NCBI GenBank assembly: GCA_010015745.1
Contig: ML978396.1
Location: forward strand, 1-18,709
From: Setomelanomma holmii
Taxonomy: Eukaryota; Ascomycota; Dothideomycetes; Pleosporales; Phaeosphaeriaceae
Direction: 5' to 3'
DNA: 18,709 nt
The notes below the pieces were generated by a model, which made no database searches, was not told the DNA's origin, and was given only the letters and a program-made list of their open reading frames with translations. Position 1 is the stretch's first letter. Every line of letters starts with the position of its first letter. Below are positions 11,006 to 18,709 of this stretch, piece after piece. The translations under genes were made by a program, and so were the position numbers.

Positions 11006-12897
11006 CTAGTCTTCATTGACTCTCTCGTACACTCCTCTGCCTCGCTCATCCCCGTCCGCCATGTTCCTTGCGTCGTCTCTTCCTTTCTCAATGTTCAACG
11101 CCCAGAGTAATGGAGCTGGCAACACCACCAAAACCGCGAGGAAAATGAAGGCCGGACGGATACTCCCCGCATGATCCACGATCCACCCAACAAATGCTGG
11201 TCCGAAGGCACTACTACCTTTATCTGTCACAGCATAAAGAGCGAAGAACGCTGCCTCGCTGCCTTCTGGGATCAATGGAGCGTACACAGAACGCGCGTAG
11301 GAGGATATGCCACCCATGACGATGCCGTGTATCACGGCGATGGGATAGATCTCCCAGGGTTTCTGAAGTCCGATGAAACCCAGCTTCTTGAAGATGGGTA
11401 AGAATCCAAGAAGGCCGTACAGCGGTATGACCTCCATGCCTGCTACGCAGCAGAGCAAGACCGTCTTTGGCTGTAGGGCGAAATGTTTCTGCACACGCGG
11501 CCAAACAAAGGCACCAAGAATCCCTGAGCCAATCGATGTTATCGATAGAAGAGCAATGGCGATTGTGCCCATGTTCAGCTCTGTGCGGGCGAACAGAACA
11601 GCTGTACCAGAAATGGTGGCAACGGCGTCGGAGAGGAGGAACCAGCTCACAAGGAAGATCCGAGTCTGGCGCAAGCTCAATGCTCTGGTAAGAGTGCGCC
11701 AGAATGAGCGCAGCGAGAAGGAGGTATAAAACAGGAACTTTCGGACCTTGGATGGTGGCGATGACAGGGACGTTCTTTGCTGTATCGGTAATGGAGGGCC
11801 AGGTCGTGGATGAAGCCAGAGTAGCGTCAGAATCGAAAACACGGCCCACCAGACTCCTACAACAAGCAGAATCACACGAATGGACAGGCTGGGTTGGCGC
11901 TTCTGAATCGCGGTCTTACTAAAGAGCCAGAGGATTAGAATACTGAAGACTTGAACCAAGACGGCAGCGATGTATCCATAGCCAACTCCTTTACTCGAAA
12001 TCTGCGCCGAACGCTCAAGGTCCTGCGCCAGACGATGAGTGTTGGGGTCTGAATTGCGATTCGTGTTCGCTTCTGGGTTCAAGCTCTCAAGCTCGAAGTC
12101 AGATGCCGAGTCTGAGGATCTAGATTTCTTGTTTGAGCTGTCGGAATGATTGGTCACAAGCAGGGGCAGGAACGCGTTGAGCAAGACAAAGGAGCAGCCG
12201 AGGCTTGTGACGCCAACGATGACTAGGACTGGCGCTAGAAAGTAGATCTTGGGTGTGATGAAGATGAAAAGTGCGCTTGCGATGGAGCCTGTGTAGGCAA
12301 AGGTCATGAGCATCTTCTTGCGGTATGGACCTGATTCATTGTCAATGGCCGGGACTCAAAAAGGCTCGACTCTTCTGGTATATTCTGTAATTCGCTGCAG
12401 AGCACTTGTGTAACATTGGAGACGACTTACCATGGTCCGCAAATGAGCTGAAACAAACAAGCGTCAACGCTTGCACCAGTACGGCAGACGAAAACGTATA
12501 CATTGCGAAACTGCTGGTCGATATTGTTGTGCCCAAGAAATTTATCATGCACTGTTCGGACTCCTTCTTCTCTGCTTCATTGCGTAGCCGCAGTCTTCCG
12601 GCACCAGGAATGTCAACACATGGTTTTGTTCTGTCGGAGAAGAAAACGCCATTTTCGCGAGCCAGTTGCTCAAGAATGACAGGCAGAAAAGCTCCTTCAA
12701 GGTTTTGAGCATTTGTGCATTGAGTTGTGCATGTTGTGGTACGTACCAACTGCAACTACAGCGAATACTTCGGCTGCTATTGGGTACGCATACCAGCCAT
12801 TAAGCTCGCGAGTGGTTGTTGGACTGATGTCTTCGCCTTCGTAACGTAACTCTCGTCGCAGGAGTTCCAGGTCCTCTTCGTCCTCCTCGAAGGACAT
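11006..12897 (-). CDS. atg22: Atg22 vacuolar amino-acid effluxer (MFS-like)
   Basis: Three exons (12897-12747, 12694-12431, 12330-11006) encode 579 aa. An acidic N-terminal tail leads into RELNGWYAYPIAAEVFAVVAVG (30-51) and FLPVILEQLAREN (53-65), the Atg22 signature around the first membrane segment. SFAMYTFSSAVLVQALTL follows. A long hydrophilic, Ser/Asn-rich loop (about 199-248) precedes ISSKGVGYGYIAAVLVQ (249-265), another hallmark. The C-terminal half has further hydrophobic segments and the conserved PEGSEAAFFALYAVTDKGSS (493-512). The length fits the family, about 12 membrane segments. Yeast Atg22 exports leucine and other amino acids from the vacuole after autophagic breakdown. The start ATG has A at -3. 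It is divergent from the DNA glycosylase gene. Exon phases match and the stop is TAG at 11008-11006. Confidence 0.93.
12331..12430 (-). other. atg22 intron 2
   Basis: 100 bp, donor GTAAGT and acceptor ATCAG, phase 1. Splicing joins FSSFADHG to PYRKKMLMTFAYTGS, the expected transition into the third membrane segment. It is about twice as long as the other introns in this window. Confidence 0.85.
12695..12746 (-). other. atg22 intron 1
   Basis: 52 bp, donor GTACGT and acceptor TTGAAG, phase 1. Splicing joins VVAVG to AFLPVILEQ, reconstituting the conserved first membrane segment of Atg22. Confidence 0.85.
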
Positions 12898-13492
12898 TGT
12901 ATGTGGTGAGGACTCTCAGCATTGGCGATGCAAAATCAGCTGGTGTTTCCGGTTTCCGGATGTGCTAGGATGCGCAAGGCGGGTTTGGCTTAGTCACACT
13001 GTTGTGCGGTGCTCTTGACCAACCCATCTCCATCATGTCTTCTCATAACCTACATAATATCGTCAAACCTTGATGCATGCGTCCAACGAGGCATTCGAAG
13101 CCCGGTTAGGTCTGTGACCCTTTCCATTTTGACCAATAATCTTGCGGGTGGGGTGAATCGAGCAAAGCCTTGTTTTCTTGCACCAAGTCGATATCATCTG
13201 AAAGGCCTAGCAAATCAACAAAGTGTATACTTTCGCCGTCTTGGCCGAACGTGTCAGCAGACATGGCTTGATATAAAACAGTCACCTCACTCTTTCGATG
13301 CCGATTACAAGAGTATCCCATTTAATATAGGCAAGACAAGTCAATGACGTAAGGCTCTGCACGCTAGTGTGGTGTGCACGGAGATGGATTCACAGTCAAG
13401 TCGACAGGACATACACATTGCTCGAAAGGAACGTTGAGCCCTGCAGGATATTTCCTTTTTCAATTCGTGACTACGGTCTTGCCCACACGACT
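12898..13492. promoter_or_regulatory. divergent promoter shared by atg22 and the DNA glycosylase gene
   Basis: 595 bp between two oppositely transcribed starts. On the plus strand, TATAAAA occurs at 13272-13278 and a bZIP/CREB-like TGACGTAA at 13345-13352, about 140 bp upstream of the glycosylase ATG. Either could be chance matches. The only reasonable role for this interval is to hold both promoters. A small frame (13009-13347) inside it resembles nothing. Confidence 0.4.
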
Positions 13493-14146
13493 ATGCCACC
13501 TGCCTTGCGAAAACGCCGCACGACAATTGCCCCTTCCACGCGAATAAGCGCAGATCGTCCTGCGGATTTACCTCAACCACCAGGCTTGCCTTTCAAGCTG
13601 CAGACGGCCACTTTTGGGCTTATCCAAGAACGCATCTGCTCTAGTCTATATGCACTCGTCGTACAAGCCATCTTATGGAATCAGACTCGTGGCTTAGCTG
13701 CTCGACCCATTCTGTTCGCACTACTTGCACAATACCCTACACCTAAGAAGCTATCTCTTGCGTCACTAGAAGATCTTACCACAATGCTGCAACCACTTGG
13801 TCTCCACAACATTCGCGCCATTCGATTGATTGCTCTGGCAAACGCATGGGTTACGGCGCCTCCTTGTAAAGAGCGTAGATATCGGAAGTTGCATTATCCG
13901 ATAAGAGGGTGTGGCTCAAACGTAAAGCCGGGTGAAGTTTTAGGTCTTGAGGACGAAAGAGAAGGGTGGGAAATTGCTCATCTGCCAGGCATGGGCGCAT
14001 ATGCTTTGGATAGCTTTCGAATATTTTACCGAGACAAGTTGAGAGGAGTTGAGTCTATCAAGGGAGTCGAACCTGAGTGGAAGAGGGTTGTGGCAGACGA
14101 CAAAGATCTCAAGGCATACCTTGAGTGGCGATGGGCTACTGCTTGA
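13493..14146 (+). CDS. MBD4-like HhH-GPD DNA glycosylase
   Basis: Single exon, 217 aa from the chosen ATG (A at -3, MPPALRKRR). The glycosylase core starts at FGLIQERI (41-48). LVVQAILWNQTRGLAARPIL (55-74) aligns with the helix of MBD4/thymine glycosylases, and YPTPKKLSLASLEDLTTMLQPLGL follows. The helix-hairpin-helix is HLPGMGAYALDSFRIF (163-178), with the invariant catalytic Asp at D173. The C terminus KDLKAYLEWRW matches the family's end. MBD4-type enzymes remove thymine or uracil opposite guanine, products of (methyl)cytosine deamination. No methyl-CpG-binding domain is present, as usual in fungi. The frame is open 42 codons further upstream to ATG 13367, but those residues look non-conserved. 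It is convergent with the fasciclin gene, with 219 bp between them. The family call is firm; substrate preference is inferred. Confidence 0.87.
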   Translation: MPPALRKRRTTIAPSTRISADRPADLPQPPGLPFKLQTATFGLIQERICSSLYALVVQAILWNQTRGLAARPILFALLAQYPTPKKLSLASLEDLTTMLQPLGLHNIRAIRLIALANAWVTAPPCKERRYRKLHYPIRGCGSNVKPGEVLGLEDEREGWEIAHLPGMGAYALDSFRIFYRDKLRGVESIKGVEPEWKRVVADDKDLKAYLEWRWATA

Positions 14147-14365
14147 GGCTTCGTTCATTCTGTTGAAGCAAGGCGACTTCAAATGTGGCTCACGAACCGC
14201 CGCCGACGAAAGTGTCTACCTTTGACTCATGGACAACGCATGCAATCTTCCTGATTGGATAGACCAACCTTCAAAAGAAGAAGAAGCTCGATACGTGCGT
14301 AGAATTATACAGCAGTTTCTCGACAGAGTCGAGTCCTTGCGACACGCAACTACCGAACGCCTACA

Positions 14366-15637
14366 TCACCCTGGAATCTCAAAGCCCTGCGACCACAAAC
14401 GCGACAAAACCCATGCCAAGCCAGACTTCCAGCTTCGAAAGTCTGTCATAGTGTTGAGAGCACCTGTACTCGCCGATCCTGTCCCCGTTAAGCTAGGCCC
14501 GGTTGCAGAGGGAGTCGAAGACGGTGTGGCGGAAGCAGTACCCTTGGTTTGTTCCAATGGCAACATGACGGCGTCCAAGACACGCATCAGTCCATTATGA
14601 GTTCTGGATCACGAATCAGCTTCCCAACACGATGCTGGACAAGTCAAAACCGCGTCAGATCTGTGACTTACAGCACGTTCGGATTGAAAATCTTCGCATT
14701 GTTGAACCAGATACTCCTGCTCAAACCTTCACCTTCGACTCGGACCCTCACAGTACCATTCTGGAGCGTCTTGAACTCTCGTCCATTATAGAGGTAGTCA
14801 CTGTAGGCGACCTCTGGCAAGGTATGGAACAGAATTGCGTCCGAGAGAGCCAATTCCTCTAGCTTGCTATCGGGGCTTCCAGCATTGGCAAAGGCTTCGT
14901 TACTTAGACCAAGACAAGTCACATTCTTACTGCCGTCGAGAGACGGCCAGAGCTTGGTCCGATTAAATGCATTGTCCAATAACGTGAGGTTGGCACTTCG
15001 AATGGTTTTTGCGCAAAGCTGCGGCGGAGTCAACAATCCGTCGACAATATGAAATAGACCTCCGTCCCAGACTCCTTGATCTCCTTCGAGCGGCTGTAGA
15101 CCAAGGTCTGAGGAAAGACCGGAACGAATCGATGATGGCACCCCCATCTTGTCGCCAGATCAAGAAACGACTTGAGCCAGACCCAGACGAATGTACGAAG
15201 ACTATCAGTCCGCTCGCTTTCTGGGCTCCACCAAATCTTGCAGCCAAGCTGATGCCCACGCTCCGGTTGTTACTCTGAGTGGTGAGCATTGTGGGTATCG
15301 TTGTCCCACCTCGCCCTCCATCGTTTGTAAAGTTGTCCTTGGTCAAGCTCGACACCAAGGTGCGATACTGTAAAACTGCTAGGAGGGTGGCCGGCGGAAG
15401 ACTGCTTATTGACACTCCATATTGAGTCTGGTACGACGCAATAGCTTGATCATTTGGAGCCAGGAAGGTTATGGGATAGGTCGTTGTGTTCCCAAGTAGG
15501 ACATGGGCGAAAGCCGCGTTGTCCCGGTAGAATGCGGTGAAGTTGGGGAGACTGGAAACCTTGGCGATGACATCGAGCAGACTCTGCGCGTCTGCGCTCA
15601 GCGCAGTGACGAGGCTGAGCAGAAACGGTCGTAGCAT
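14366..15637 (-). CDS. secreted two-domain fasciclin (FAS1) protein
   Basis: Three exons (15637-15197, 15147-14672, 14603-14366) encode 384 aa. A hydrophobic signal peptide (MLRPFLLSLVTALSADAQ) is followed by FAS1 domain 1: SLLDVIAKVSSLPNFT (19-34), H1-like ITFLAPNDQAI (56-66) and closing GLFHIVDGLLTPP (177-189). Domain 2 has H1-like VTCLGLSNEAF (223-233), DAILFHTLPEVAYSDYL and closing HNGLMRVLDAVMLP (308-321). Several NxT/S sites suggest glycosylation. A Ser/Thr/Gly-rich stalk (328-355) follows. The extreme C terminus (WKSGLAWVLSRLW) is only weakly hydrophobic, so the usual GPI-anchor signal is unclear and one more 3' intron may have been missed. FAS1 proteins act in cell-surface adhesion; the precise role here is unknown. 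The start ATG has A at -3 and begins a good signal peptide. Confidence 0.88.
14604..14671 (-). other. fasciclin gene intron 2
   Basis: 68 bp, donor GTAAGT and acceptor ATCCAG, phase 2. Splicing joins AKIFNPNVL to THNGLMRVLDAV, completing the second FAS1 domain. A nearer CAG acceptor would hit a stop six codons later, so this one is preferred. Confidence 0.8.
15148..15196 (-). other. fasciclin gene intron 1
   Basis: 49 bp, donor GTACAT and acceptor ACAAG, phase 0. Joining KASGLIVF to MGVPSSIRSGL moves from the frame of the first half of FAS1 domain 1 to the frame of its conserved end. The exact donor is less certain than the others, because the flanking residues are poorly conserved. Confidence 0.65.
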
Positions 15638-16169
15638 TGTACTCGAATGTCAGGAAAAATGGTGCAGCGCGCCACAAGATGCAGTGCATCCCTCGGAAGT
15701 AAGCGTATAACAATGGACAGGATACGGGCTGAGGACTAATGCTCGCCTTTAAAATCTCATATGATGTGTCAGTCATGGCCTCCGCCCTGCAGTGAGTGTA
15801 CTGCCCCAGGTTCCTTCCCATCTTCTAGCACTAGTACCAGTTTAGGCTTAGCGCCCTTTCCTCTCTCTCATGTACGTAGACCTCTCACTCCGTAGGCCTA
15901 ATACTACATCATGATTCTCTCCACCTGGTCCTACTGACATGATGTTTCATGAACATGCCGACCCCGCAAGCTGATATTCACCTCTTCAGCCCCATCGCGA
16001 TACCAAGATATGCGGTCCAATAAGAAAAGGTTGAACTTCAGCTAAACCTCAGAAAGAAGAAACTGGTTGTATGCGGCGTAACGCAGTTTGAGTGCTAGTA
16101 CAGACTAGAAGACGCAGTTATACTGTAGCAAACATAAGTTCTTACTTTACTATTTAGATAGATAACAGC
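15638..16169. other. intergenic region between the fasciclin gene and transposon remnants
   Basis: 532 bp with no recognisable gene. It should contain the fasciclin promoter (reading leftward), and beyond it sequence of unknown nature up to the transposon end near 16170. Confidence 0.5.
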
Positions 16170-16196
16170 TAACGTGTTCCACCATCGCGTGGGTCA
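16170..16196 (+). repeat. terminal repeat of the minus-strand Fot1/pogo element
   Basis: 27 bp starting TAACGTGTTCCACC, just outside the transposase stop codon. It matches 22 of 27 positions of 18187-18213, the start of the plus-strand element, in the orientation expected for inward-reading terminal repeats. The leading TA is consistent with the TA target of Tc1-mariner elements. Confidence 0.65.
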
Positions 16197-17480
16197 GAAA
16201 AGCTTAGCACTACCAACTCATGTTACGTGTCTTCAATTTCACTACCAAACAAGGAGCCTACATATGTTGTGCTTACATCAGATTCACAAGATACCTCTGT
16301 ATCCTTATTGCACGTTTGCGTGTTGTGCCCAGTTGCGCTGCAGTTCCCACAGCGCCGTAGGGCTAGTTAGGCTGTTTCTTGATTACTACTACCACGAGCC
16401 TTCTTTGATTGCTAAGGCACTGCTGCAGTCCTATATTCTATAGCACCACCTTGCTAGATCTGCTTCCTTTTGCGCGATTTTCGCTTAGTCATTACTGTTA
16501 ATTGCTCTTCAAGCTCGTCGTTGCATGCAACAAGCAGAGCGTTTTGGTGCAGCATAAGTTCAGCACCTTTTACAAGCTGAGAGAATCCAGCCTACACAGT
16601 GACTAGTGACTGAGTGAAGAACTTGCGTACAAGCTTAGATTGAGATCCAAACTCATGTGTATTGCTTGGTGTCTTTGACTGCCACAGCGTCTCTAGGAGA
16701 GGTTCTGGCGGGGTATGCAGCCGTACTTCAAGGCAATCCAACACCACCTGCGCGTTAATAGGGACTAGCCCTGCTACCTTAAAAGCCTTTCGACAGTTCT
16801 CTTCTATAAACAAGTGAAAAAACGCGTCTTTAAAGGCTAGAAGAAAGCCTTCCTTGTTAATATAGAAGACGCGTTAGCGTGCTAAGTCTCTAACAGGCTA
16901 AGAGTACTTGCGCTTCAATAGCAAAAAGCAGACTACATTAAGCAGCTAGAGGATGTGCAACAAGTGAGGTAGCATGCAGAGGGTGAGGATCTTGTGTTTA
17001 AGGCAGTAGTCCTTGAAATCCTAGTTGAGATAGCTCTTACAGCTGTCTAAAATAAGCAGCCCGTATCCCTCTACTTAACGCGCCTATGTATGCACGTTAA
17101 AGTGCTTTAACCATTTAAGACTAAGCGCGTTGTTAGTCTAGCTGTTCTTAGAGACTAAGAGCTTCTAATTATGCAGTATATCTGCCTCCTTATAATATGC
17201 AGAGATGTGGACACGCCCTTTGTAGATAATTAATAGTGAGGTTGCGTACCTAGCAGCGCAGATGCTCTAGATAACTGTAACCTACTTGCGATTGCCTTCC
17301 AGACGCTCATCTTGATTCAGATGACCCAGCGATGTTGAAGGACCCCCGAGTGTATGCTTAGCCGATATGTTCTTCATCAGAGAACTAAAAGCACTTGCTC
17401 TAGCCAAAATTCAACACCGTCTTAAGGTGAAATAGCAAAGTGAACTATTTGCTAATTGTGTAAGAGAAGTTTATGCCATC
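16170..17480 (-). mobile_element. decayed Fot1/pogo (Tc1-mariner superfamily) transposon, 5'-truncated
   Basis: Read on the minus strand from about 17480 to the stop at 16225-16223, this is the catalytic and C-terminal part of a Fot1/pogo transposase. Landmarks in order are FSDEEHIG (first catalytic Asp, codon 17378-17376), GNRKxVTVI, SxTNNALSLKWLKHFN and GYGLLILD (second Asp, codon 17047-17045). Then come PHLLHIL, KVAGLVPINAQVVLDCLEV, LWQSKTPSNTHEF and a coiled-coil end. A CCHC zinc knuckle, C-x2-C-x4-H-x4-C, lies at 16351-16310. From the GNRK block onward the frame carries 14 internal TAG/TAA codons, each one transition from CAG, CAA or TGG. There is also a frameshift between about 17375 and 17300. 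The third catalytic Asp (LQPLD in relatives) reads Asn (AAT, 16939-16937). The element cannot be active. The 5' boundary is approximate, and the N-terminal DNA-binding part is missing. Confidence 0.87.
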
Positions 17481-18186
17481 ACTTGGCCCTCTAGTTCGAT
17501 GCGCTTAGCAGTGGCTCAGGTCACTGCAGACTATGGTAAAGGTTGCAAGGAGAGCAAACATTCTATGATCTTCTTTATGAGGGTGGGGATTTTGTGGTGG
17601 ACTTTTACAAGACACTTCATCTTTTATGGTAGCTTGTAGCTGAACAATAGCCCTCCTATAGTAATCTATTTGCATTCAATACATCGTTCAAAGAAGAGTG
17701 AAGATGCTCACATCATGGCAACCGTGATAGCGGGGATTAGATGGCAGCCGCAGGGGTGGGCGCTATTAGCTCCCTAGCCTATAACACAATCCAATTCAAC
17801 GCGCTGTCTGTAGCAAAAAGTACCAAAACACCTCAATTCGTGAACCACCCAGCTGTCTTGTGCAGTGCCTGCGCCTACATCTTTCTATGACTTTGTGTAC
17901 ACGGAAGCCTACAGCTCGAAGCGATCATGGCTTAGGCGTCAGTTCAACTTCCTTACCTCAAACTACCTAACCTACCACCTGCCCCTCTATCTAGCAAACC
18001 TCGGGTTTTGGAGTTAACAGCCGTGTGTTGGAACTACTTATCTCATCACAGAGTAGTTGCGCTTAAGCATTACTTTATTATTAAATACAGACGTACTATT
18101 AAAGGGATTAAAGGCTAAGTACTTTTATTTCTTAAGTACTATCTAGAAGCTTACTCTAGCTTTCTAAAACTCTACGTAATGTATTG
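17481..18186. other. repeat-like DNA between two transposon remnants
   Basis: About 700 bp with no recognisable gene or transposase motif on either strand. The last part (18061-18180) is very A+T-rich and packed with TpA steps: my hand count gives 22 TpA against 9 ApT. This is typical of RIP-mutated repeats, so it may be an older, unrecognisable element. Confidence 0.5.
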
Positions 18187-18213
18187 TAACGTATTCCACC
18201 ATTGAGCTGGTCA
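18187..18213 (+). repeat. 5' terminal repeat of the plus-strand Fot1/pogo element
   Basis: 27 bp starting TAACGTATTCCACC, 56 bp upstream of the transposase ATG. It is related (22 of 27) to the terminal repeat at 16170-16196. Mismatches include G/A and C/T transitions expected of RIP. Confidence 0.65.
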
Positions 18214-18230
18214 CCTCATTGAGCTGGTCA
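18200..18230 (+). repeat. tandem 14-mer subterminal repeat
   Basis: CATTGAGCTGGTCA occurs twice, at 18200-18213 and 18217-18230, separated by CCT. The first copy is the inner half of the terminal repeat, so the unit has been duplicated inward. Subterminal repeats of this kind can be transposase-binding sites. Confidence 0.8.
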
Positions 18231-18268
18231 GTTTCTGCCAAGAGCACCTACTCCCCTATCAACACAAC

Positions 18269-18709
18269 ATGGTTCAACAACAAAACGCGACTGCAGCTAA
18301 CAAATAAGGTAAGATTGAACTTGATCTTCTTGCCTACTAGAATAACCAGTTTTTAAGCCTCTGATGCGCTGCTGACGCGTTTAATGTACCACGCTCTACA
18401 TTAACTAGCTGATACAAGAGAATCAGCTACAGGCCTGCTGCACGCAACGCTCGCTACAAGCTCACTGCAACTGAAGATCAGACAATCGTCTAATATATCC
18501 TCAACCTTGATTCGCGAGGATTTGCGCCCTGGCTGTGCGAGGTAGCAGATGTGGCTGATAAACTACTGGGTGTATGCGGTGGCAAGCTAGTAGGCAAGCA
18601 CTAGGCTGAGCGCTTTGTAATGCGTTTAGATGAGCTCAAGATGGCCTTCATGTTACGAACAAAGAAACGACTGGCAAGGGACACATAGGGCACACGCAAT
18701 AACGCAAGA
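18269..18709 (+). pseudogene. Fot1/pogo transposase, N-terminal half, decayed, runs off the window
   Basis: Starting at ATG 18269 one continuous frame reads as the N-terminal psq-type helix-turn-helix (FNVPRSTLTS) and the CENP-B-type DNA-binding domain of a Fot1/pogo transposase. Visible blocks are RNARYKLTATEDQTIV, YILNLDSRGFAPWLCEVADV, ADKLLG and VGKH-AERFVMRLDELK. It is interrupted by seven stops. At least six are explained by single transitions: TAA from CAA twice, TAG from CAG, TGA from CGA twice, and TAG from TGG at the conserved Trp before AERF. No frameshift is evident. The catalytic domain would lie beyond the window edge. It is a dead copy of the same family as the minus-strand remnant. 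Confidence 0.83.

Noticed and set aside
14229..14600. 123-codon plus-strand frame
   Set aside because: About two-thirds of it is antisense to the Ser/Thr-rich third exon of the fasciclin gene. Only the first 46 codons are free of it, and they match nothing I know.
17481..18186. Search for the missing N-terminal part and 5' terminal repeat of the minus-strand transposon
   Set aside because: No CENP-B-type or helix-turn-helix block is readable on the minus strand here. The best repeat-like match (near 17593-17607) is too weak to call.

Overview
The window looks like nuclear DNA from a filamentous ascomycete (Pezizomycotina; Dothideomycetes is my best guess, by inference only). The evidence is five intron-bearing or compact eukaryotic genes with short GT-AG introns (46-100 bp), fungal-specific families (Clg1-like cyclin, Atg22, two-domain fasciclin protein), and decayed Fot1/pogo DNA transposons whose stop codons fit repeat-induced point mutation (RIP).

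Layout. Positions 1 to about 6000 hold no gene I can recognise, only two microsatellites and, toward the right end, a pyrimidine-rich leader. At 6115-8023 (+) is a two-exon Pho85-type, Clg1-like cyclin preceded by a two-codon upstream ORF. A 1.6-kb intergenic stretch follows. At 9615-10832 (+) is the spliceosomal MFAP1-family protein, convergent with the three-exon atg22 gene (12897-11006, -). atg22 is divergent from an MBD4-like DNA glycosylase (13493-14146, +) across about 0.6 kb of shared promoter. The glycosylase is convergent with a secreted two-domain fasciclin protein (15637-14366, -, three exons).

The right flank, from about 16170 to the end, is a transposon graveyard. The 3' two-thirds of a Fot1/pogo transposase lies on the minus strand, complete with a C-terminal CCHC zinc knuckle and a terminal repeat. 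The 5' end of a related transposase lies on the plus strand and runs off the window. Both are riddled with TAA/TAG/TGA codons explained by C-to-T or G-to-A changes, and the TpA-rich DNA between them has the same signature.

The five genes are not an obvious pathway. They are conserved housekeeping or semi-housekeeping functions: cyclin-kinase signalling, pre-mRNA splicing, vacuolar amino-acid efflux after autophagy, repair of deaminated cytosine, and cell surface adhesion. The most suggestive pairing is a mismatch thymine glycosylase about 2 kb from transposons mutated by a cytosine-to-thymine process, but that is only context. I did not find a clear undescribed system.
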